Assembly (NCBI GenBank): GCA_050260015.1
Contig: JBLNBN010000039.1
Coordinates: 1-64,000, forward strand
DNA length: 64,000 nt
DNA from: JBLNBN01 sp050260015
GTDB lineage: Bacteria > Bacteroidota > Ignavibacteria > Kapaibacteriales > UBA2268
Direction: 5' to 3'
Within the stretch, counting starts at the first letter, position 1; every line of letters begins with the position of its first letter. Below the pieces are notes generated by a model. The model did not search any database. It was given only the letters and a program-made list of their open reading frames with translations, and was not told the DNA's origin. The position numbers and the translations under genes were made by a program. This document shows positions 60,535 to 64,000 of this stretch, piece by piece.

Positions 60535-61836
60535 CTAGTAATGCACAGGTAGGTTGCTCTGCTTTAGCCAGCTACGTATGCGGTGCGAAATCGCGCCGGC
60601 CTGCGGGTTAAGCCGTAGAAAATCGTTGAAGTCGCGCGCAGCCTCCTCCGTCTTCCCGTCCGCCCTGAAGGCTATGCCTCTATTTAGCAGCGCCTGGGCG
60701 TTCTCGGGCTTAATTTCGATTGCCAGGGTATAGTCCTGCTGCGCCTTTTTATAGTGCTTTAATTTCATAAAGGCATTGCCGCGCCCAATGTAGGCCTGGT
60801 ATAGCCTTGGGTTGCACGTTATCGCGCGGGAGTAATCCTTTATAGCGTCCTTTACCGCGCCGAGGTTGAAGTTCGCGTTCGCGCGCCCGAAGTAAGCGTT
60901 AGGCATATCCGCGTTCAACGTCAACGCATTATTAAAGTCGAGTATGGACTCCAGGTACATCTTCGCATGGTAATACGCGTTGCCCCTGTTAAAGTAAAGC
61001 AGCGCGGAGTTCGGCTGCAGCTCGATTGCGCGGGTATAGTCCTGCGCGGCGTCCTTGTATTGCTTTAAGGAAAAATGAGCTATGCCCATATTGTTATAGG
61101 AGTCGGCGGAATCGGGCTTGATTTCTAGCGCGCGAGAAAAGTCCGCTATCGCCTTGGCGTATTCGCGGATGTTATTATAAACTAATCCGCGGTAGTTATA
61201 AGCTATTGCGTTGTTGGGCGCGAGCTCAATCGCGCGGGTGTAATCCTCCACCGCGTTGCGGAAATGCCCAAGGTTGCCGTAGGCTATTCCCCGGGATATG
61301 AACGCCTTCTCGCTTGTGGCGTCGATCTCGATCGACCGGGAAAAGTCGTCGATAGCTTCCTCCAATTGCTTCCATTCGTAAAGTATATTGGCGCGATAGA
61401 AGAACGCCTGCGAATGCAGCGGGTTTAGCTCTATCGCCTTAGTGAAGTCCGCTATGGCCGATTGGAGCTCTTTCGTTTTGAATTTGCAGAGTCCGCGCTT
61501 GAAGTAAGCGAAGCTCAGGTCGGGATTCAGCTCGATCGACCGGGAAAAATCGTCTATGGCCGCGCCGAATTGCCTGGCGTCGAGGTAAAGGCCCCCGCGT
61601 TTAAAGTAAGCGAAGGAGAAACCGGGGTTTAAAGCGATCGCCCCGTTGAAGTCCTGCAGCGCGTTATTAGCCGACCCGAGCGAAAGATAGCTGTTTCCGC
61701 GCTTAAAATAATAGAACGATTGCCGCGGATTGTACTCTATCGCTTTAGAATAGCACTCGACGGCTTTAGCGTGGTCGCCCGAGCGGGCGAACTCATCCCC
61801 GCGATCGGTCCATATTTCAGCTTCTTTAGTAGACGT
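60535..61836 (-). CDS. TPR repeat protein with no AUG, GUG or UUG near its start
   Basis: The minus-strand frame is open from a stop at 61860-61858 to the stop at 60537-60535 and encodes about twelve tetratricopeptide repeats of 34 residues (AIDDFSRSIELNPDLSFAYF and AIADFSRALEIKPDSADSYN are examples). The first possible TTG is at 61365, which would remove about five repeats that are plainly conserved (KRGLCKFKTKELQSAIADFT lies upstream of it). A perfect SD, AAAAGGAG (61850-61843), lies 6 bases before an ACG at 61836, giving a 433-residue protein starting (M)STKEAEIWTDRGDEFARSGD. So start by ACG, or a sequence change from ATG, is the best reading. TPRs are protein-binding scaffolds; no other domain is present. 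Confidence 0.82.
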   Translation of the reverse strand, partial: TSTKEAEIWTDRGDEFARSGDHAKAVECYSKAIEYNPRQSFYYFKRGNSYLSLGSANNALQDFNGAIALNPGFSFAYFKRGGLYLDARQFGAAIDDFSRSIELNPDLSFAYFKRGLCKFKTKELQSAIADFTKAIELNPLHSQAFFYRANILYEWKQLEEAIDDFSRSIEIDATSEKAFISRGIAYGNLGHFRNAVEDYTRAIELAPNNAIAYNYRGLVYNNIREYAKAIADFSRALEIKPDSADSYNNMGIAHFSLKQYKDAAQDYTRAIELQPNSALLYFNRGNAYYHAKMYLESILDFNNALTLNADMPNAYFGRANANFNLGAVKDAIKDYSRAITCNPRLYQAYIGRGNAFMKLKHYKKAQQDYTLAIEIKPENAQALLNRGIAFRADGKTEEAARDFNDFLRLNPQAGAISHRIRSWLKQSNLPVHY

Positions 61837-61984
61837 AGTCGACTCCTTTTGTAAAATTTATAATTGGTATCAGCAAAAATTATACCATTGACTATCCCCA
61901 TTTAATATTCGCTAAGGAAGCCGGTAAAATCATACGAATAAGACGCGCTTGCGGAATTATCTTTTTAAAGCGAAGTAACTTTCT

Positions 61985-61992
61985 TAATTTTG
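61985..61992 (+). promoter_or_regulatory. Bacteroidota-type -7 box for the bi-domain oxidoreductase gene
   Basis: TAATTTTG fits TAnnTTTG, 28 bases before the ATG at 62021; a TTTT run ending at 61966 is 18 bases upstream as a poor -33. Confidence 0.42.
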
Positions 61993-62020
61993 CGCAGATG
62001 TGAATAATATAATTAGCAGA

Positions 62021-64000
62021 ATGCTTCAAATCGTACAGAGTCAAAAAACCGGAATAATATCCGCCGAGGAGCTACCGGCCCCGGAATGCTTGCCAGGCGG
62101 AATACTTGTCCGCACGGCGTTTTCGCTTATAAGCGCCGGCACGGAGAAGACCTCCGTCGAGAACGCAAAGTCCTCCCTGCTGCAGCGCGTTAAGCGTCAG
62201 CCGGAGCAGGCGCGCCAGGTCCTTGAGTTTATCAGGAAGGAAGGAGTCCTGGCTACATATCGCCGCGTCCGCGGCGTATTGGACAGCTATAAGGCTCTTG
62301 GCTACAGCGCGAGCGGCGTCGTCATTGAATCGGGCGTCAGGGAGTTTTCCCCGGGCGACCTCGTCGCATGCGCCGGCGCGGGCTACGCTAATCACGCGGA
62401 AATTATAACCGTTCCGAAGCTGCTCGCGGCGAAAGTTCCCGCTGGAGTTCCTGCCGAGCAGGCCGCCTTCGCGACCGTCGGTTCGATAGCAATGCAGGGC
62501 GTGCGCCAGGCGCAGATAGAGCTCGGCTCCTCCGTGGCGGTCATAGGTTTGGGGCTGATCGGGCAAATAACGATTCAATTGCTTAAGGCGGCCGGCGCGC
62601 GAATTCTCGGGCTCGACGTTAACCCGGCCCTGCTGGACCGCGCGCTCGAGCTCGGCTGCGACGCCGCGCTCCCAAGTTCGAAGGCCTCTATCGCTTCGGC
62701 GCTGGCGTTTTCGCGCGGCCTCGGATTTGATTCCGTAATAATTACCGCCGGCACGAGCTCGAACGAGCCTGTCGAGCTTTCTATGCATCTTGCCCGCAAG
62801 CGGGGAACAGTTGTCGTAGTCGGCGCCGTTTCGATGAATATTCCTAGAGAACCCTTCTATAAAAAAGAAATAAATTTTACTATTTCCTGCAGCTACGGCC
62901 CAGGGCGCTACGACCCGAATTATGAAGAACGCGGATTGGACTACCCCCCGGCGTACGCCCGCTGGACGGAAAACAGGAATATGCTCTCCTTCCTCGACTT
63001 AATAGCGCAGGGAAAAATAGATATGTCGAAAATCGTTTCCCACGTCTTCGAAGCGGGGAAAGCGGCGGACGCGTACGATTTAATAATGAAGGGCGCCGAG
63101 AGCTATTCGGGCATATTGCTGAAATATCCCCAGGGCGAGGGCGGCAAGCCCGCCCGCACGATCCGGCAGGGGGACGCGCCCCGGCCGTCGGAGCTTAATA
63201 TCGGCTTTATCGGGCTGGGGAGCTTCGCCCAAAATAATTTAATTCACCCGCTTAAGCAGGCCGGCGCTAAGTTCGTCGCCGTCGCTAATTCCACTTCCGT
63301 CACTTCCAAAAGCGCGGCGGCTAAGTACGGATTCGCCTATATTTCCACGAGCGGCTCCGAAGTAATCTCGCGCCCGGATTGCCCGGCGATATTTATCGCT
63401 TCGCGCCACGACTCGCACGGTGCGTTCGTAGCGGAAGCCCTGCGCGCGGGCAAGAGCGTTTTCGTCGAAAAGCCCGCCGCAGTCTCGCGCGAGCAATTAG
63501 ACGAGATCCGGGCCGCAGGCTCCGCTCAAAAGCTCATGGTCGGGTTTAATCGCCGCTTCTCGGAATCCGTAAGGGCGGCAAAAAAGTTTTTCGCGGGCAG
63601 GATCGATCCTATGGCCCTTACATATAGGGTTAACGCCGGGGCGATCCCGCTCTCGCACTGGACGCAGGACCCCGCGCAGGGCGGCCGCATCGTAGGCGAA
63701 GCGTGCCATTTCGTCGATACGCTTTGCTTTATGACCGACAGCCTGCCGCGAAGCGTTTTCGCAAGCTCTATCTCCTCGCTGAACTCGGAGTCGGCGGAGG
63801 AGGACGTAGTTTCTATCACAATCAAATTTGAAGACGGCTCGGTCGGGACGATAAATTACTTTGCCAACGGGGACCCGGGCCTGGGAAAAGAATATATGGA
63901 GGCGCACTGCGAACGCCGCAGCGCCGTAATGGATAATTTTGTTTCGCTCCGAACGTACCATTCCGGAAAAGAAACCCATAAGAAATTCGACGGCCGGAAG
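62021..64000 (+). CDS. bi-domain oxidoreductase: zinc-type dehydrogenase plus Gfo/Idh/MocA (3' end beyond window)
   Basis: The frame opens at ATG 62021 and is still open at 64000 (660 codons). Residues ~1-360 are a medium-chain dehydrogenase: AFSLISAGTEKTSVENAK, SPGDLVACAGAGYANHAE and Rossmann motif VAVIGLGLIGQITIQLL (~168-184), without an obvious catalytic-zinc Cys cluster. Residues ~390 onward are a Gfo/Idh/MocA oxidoreductase: NIGFIGLGSFAQNNLI, then SVFVEKPAAVSREQL with the catalytic Lys, and MVGFNRRFSES. This two-domain form is common in surface-polysaccharide clusters of Gram-negative bacteria, where it acts on sugar or sugar-acid intermediates. The exact reaction is not established. Confidence 0.9.
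   Translation, partial: MLQIVQSQKTGIISAEELPAPECLPGGILVRTAFSLISAGTEKTSVENAKSSLLQRVKRQPEQARQVLEFIRKEGVLATYRRVRGVLDSYKALGYSASGVVIESGVREFSPGDLVACAGAGYANHAEIITVPKLLAAKVPAGVPAEQAAFATVGSIAMQGVRQAQIELGSSVAVIGLGLIGQITIQLLKAAGARILGLDVNPALLDRALELGCDAALPSSKASIASALAFSRGLGFDSVIITAGTSSNEPVELSMHLARKRGTVVVVGAVSMNIPREPFYKKEINFTISCSYGPGRYDPNYEERGLDYPPAYARWTENRNMLSFLDLIAQGKIDMSKIVSHVFEAGKAADAYDLIMKGAESYSGILLKYPQGEGGKPARTIRQGDAPRPSELNIGFIGLGSFAQNNLIHPLKQAGAKFVAVANSTSVTSKSAAAKYGFAYISTSGSEVISRPDCPAIFIASRHDSHGAFVAEALRAGKSVFVEKPAAVSREQLDEIRAAGSAQKLMVGFNRRFSESVRAAKKFFAGRIDPMALTYRVNAGAIPLSHWTQDPAQGGRIVGEACHFVDTLCFMTDSLPRSVFASSISSLNSESAEEDVVSITIKFEDGSVGTINYFANGDPGLGKEYMEAHCERRSAVMDNFVSLRTYHSGKETHKKFDGRK

Overview
The window reads as chromosome from a free-living, flagellated member of the Bacteroidota/FCB group. 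Three lines of evidence support this. (1) Three secreted proteins end in type IX secretion (Por) C-terminal sorting domains (14601-16082, 19538-21025, 29871-31808). (2) Many intergenic gaps carry a TAnnTTTG box at promoter distance, the -7 element of Bacteroidota-type sigma factors. (3) A flagellar fliL-fliM-fliN-fliO block sits among ordinary housekeeping genes. T9SS together with a flagellum is unusual for Bacteroidota proper and points to a deep-branching relative such as Kapabacteria or Ignavibacteria. This placement is inference; there is no rRNA gene here to test it. Coding density is high, genes are GC-rich, and both strands are used in short operons.

Layout. 1-3900: the edge of a CheB-type methylesterase gene, a PPK2 polyphosphate kinase, then a maf / sugar-ABC permease / plsY-like operon read leftward. 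3988-9212: envelope genes (PD40 beta-propeller protein, family 9 glycosyltransferase, OmpA-like protein paired with a secreted WD40 protein, UPF0173 metal hydrolase). 9363-14486: HMA metallochaperone, gltX, small lipoprotein, NtrC-like regulator, RlmD-type methyltransferase. 14601-21025: two T9SS cargo proteins flanking the flagellar switch/export genes and an NlpC/P60 lipoprotein. 21191-23810: convergent ZIP-like and NRAMP-UspA metal transporters. 24111-28939: nfnAB electron-bifurcating transhydrogenase, an unknown gene, lysC, pth. 28940-32513: a secreted alpha/beta hydrolase bracketed by two gene-free, repeat-rich stretches. 32514-45891: ferredoxin-NADP reductase operon, rimO, dTDP-rhamnose enzymes (rfbC, rfbA), gmhA, rarA, PAS protein, PycB-like carboxyltransferase, thpR, asnS. 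45900-49950: a polytopic membrane protein, then an AT-rich accessory island with two unrecognised genes. 49949-64000: efp, cdsA, a PAS histidine kinase, mreBCD-smc, a CBS protein, a TPR protein that seems to lack a normal start codon, and the first 660 codons of a bi-domain oxidoreductase.

How the genes fit together. GmhA, the family 9 glycosyltransferase, RfbA/RfbC and the bi-domain oxidoreductase all point to a heptose- and rhamnose-containing surface polysaccharide, but they are scattered and not in one cluster. The CheB-like protein, FliM/FliN with CheY-docking-like N-termini and the PAS sensors fit chemotactic motility. No phage, insertion sequence, CRISPR array, recognised defence system, tRNA or rRNA gene was seen. 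No clear new multi-gene system emerged. The best leads are the AT-rich island (47540-49945), the non-AUG TPR gene (60535-61836), the two-tailed hairpin repeat family, and several enzymes or transporters with altered key residues (ZIP-like transporter, NtrC-like regulator, EF-P tip, PycB-like protein without a biotinyl site).
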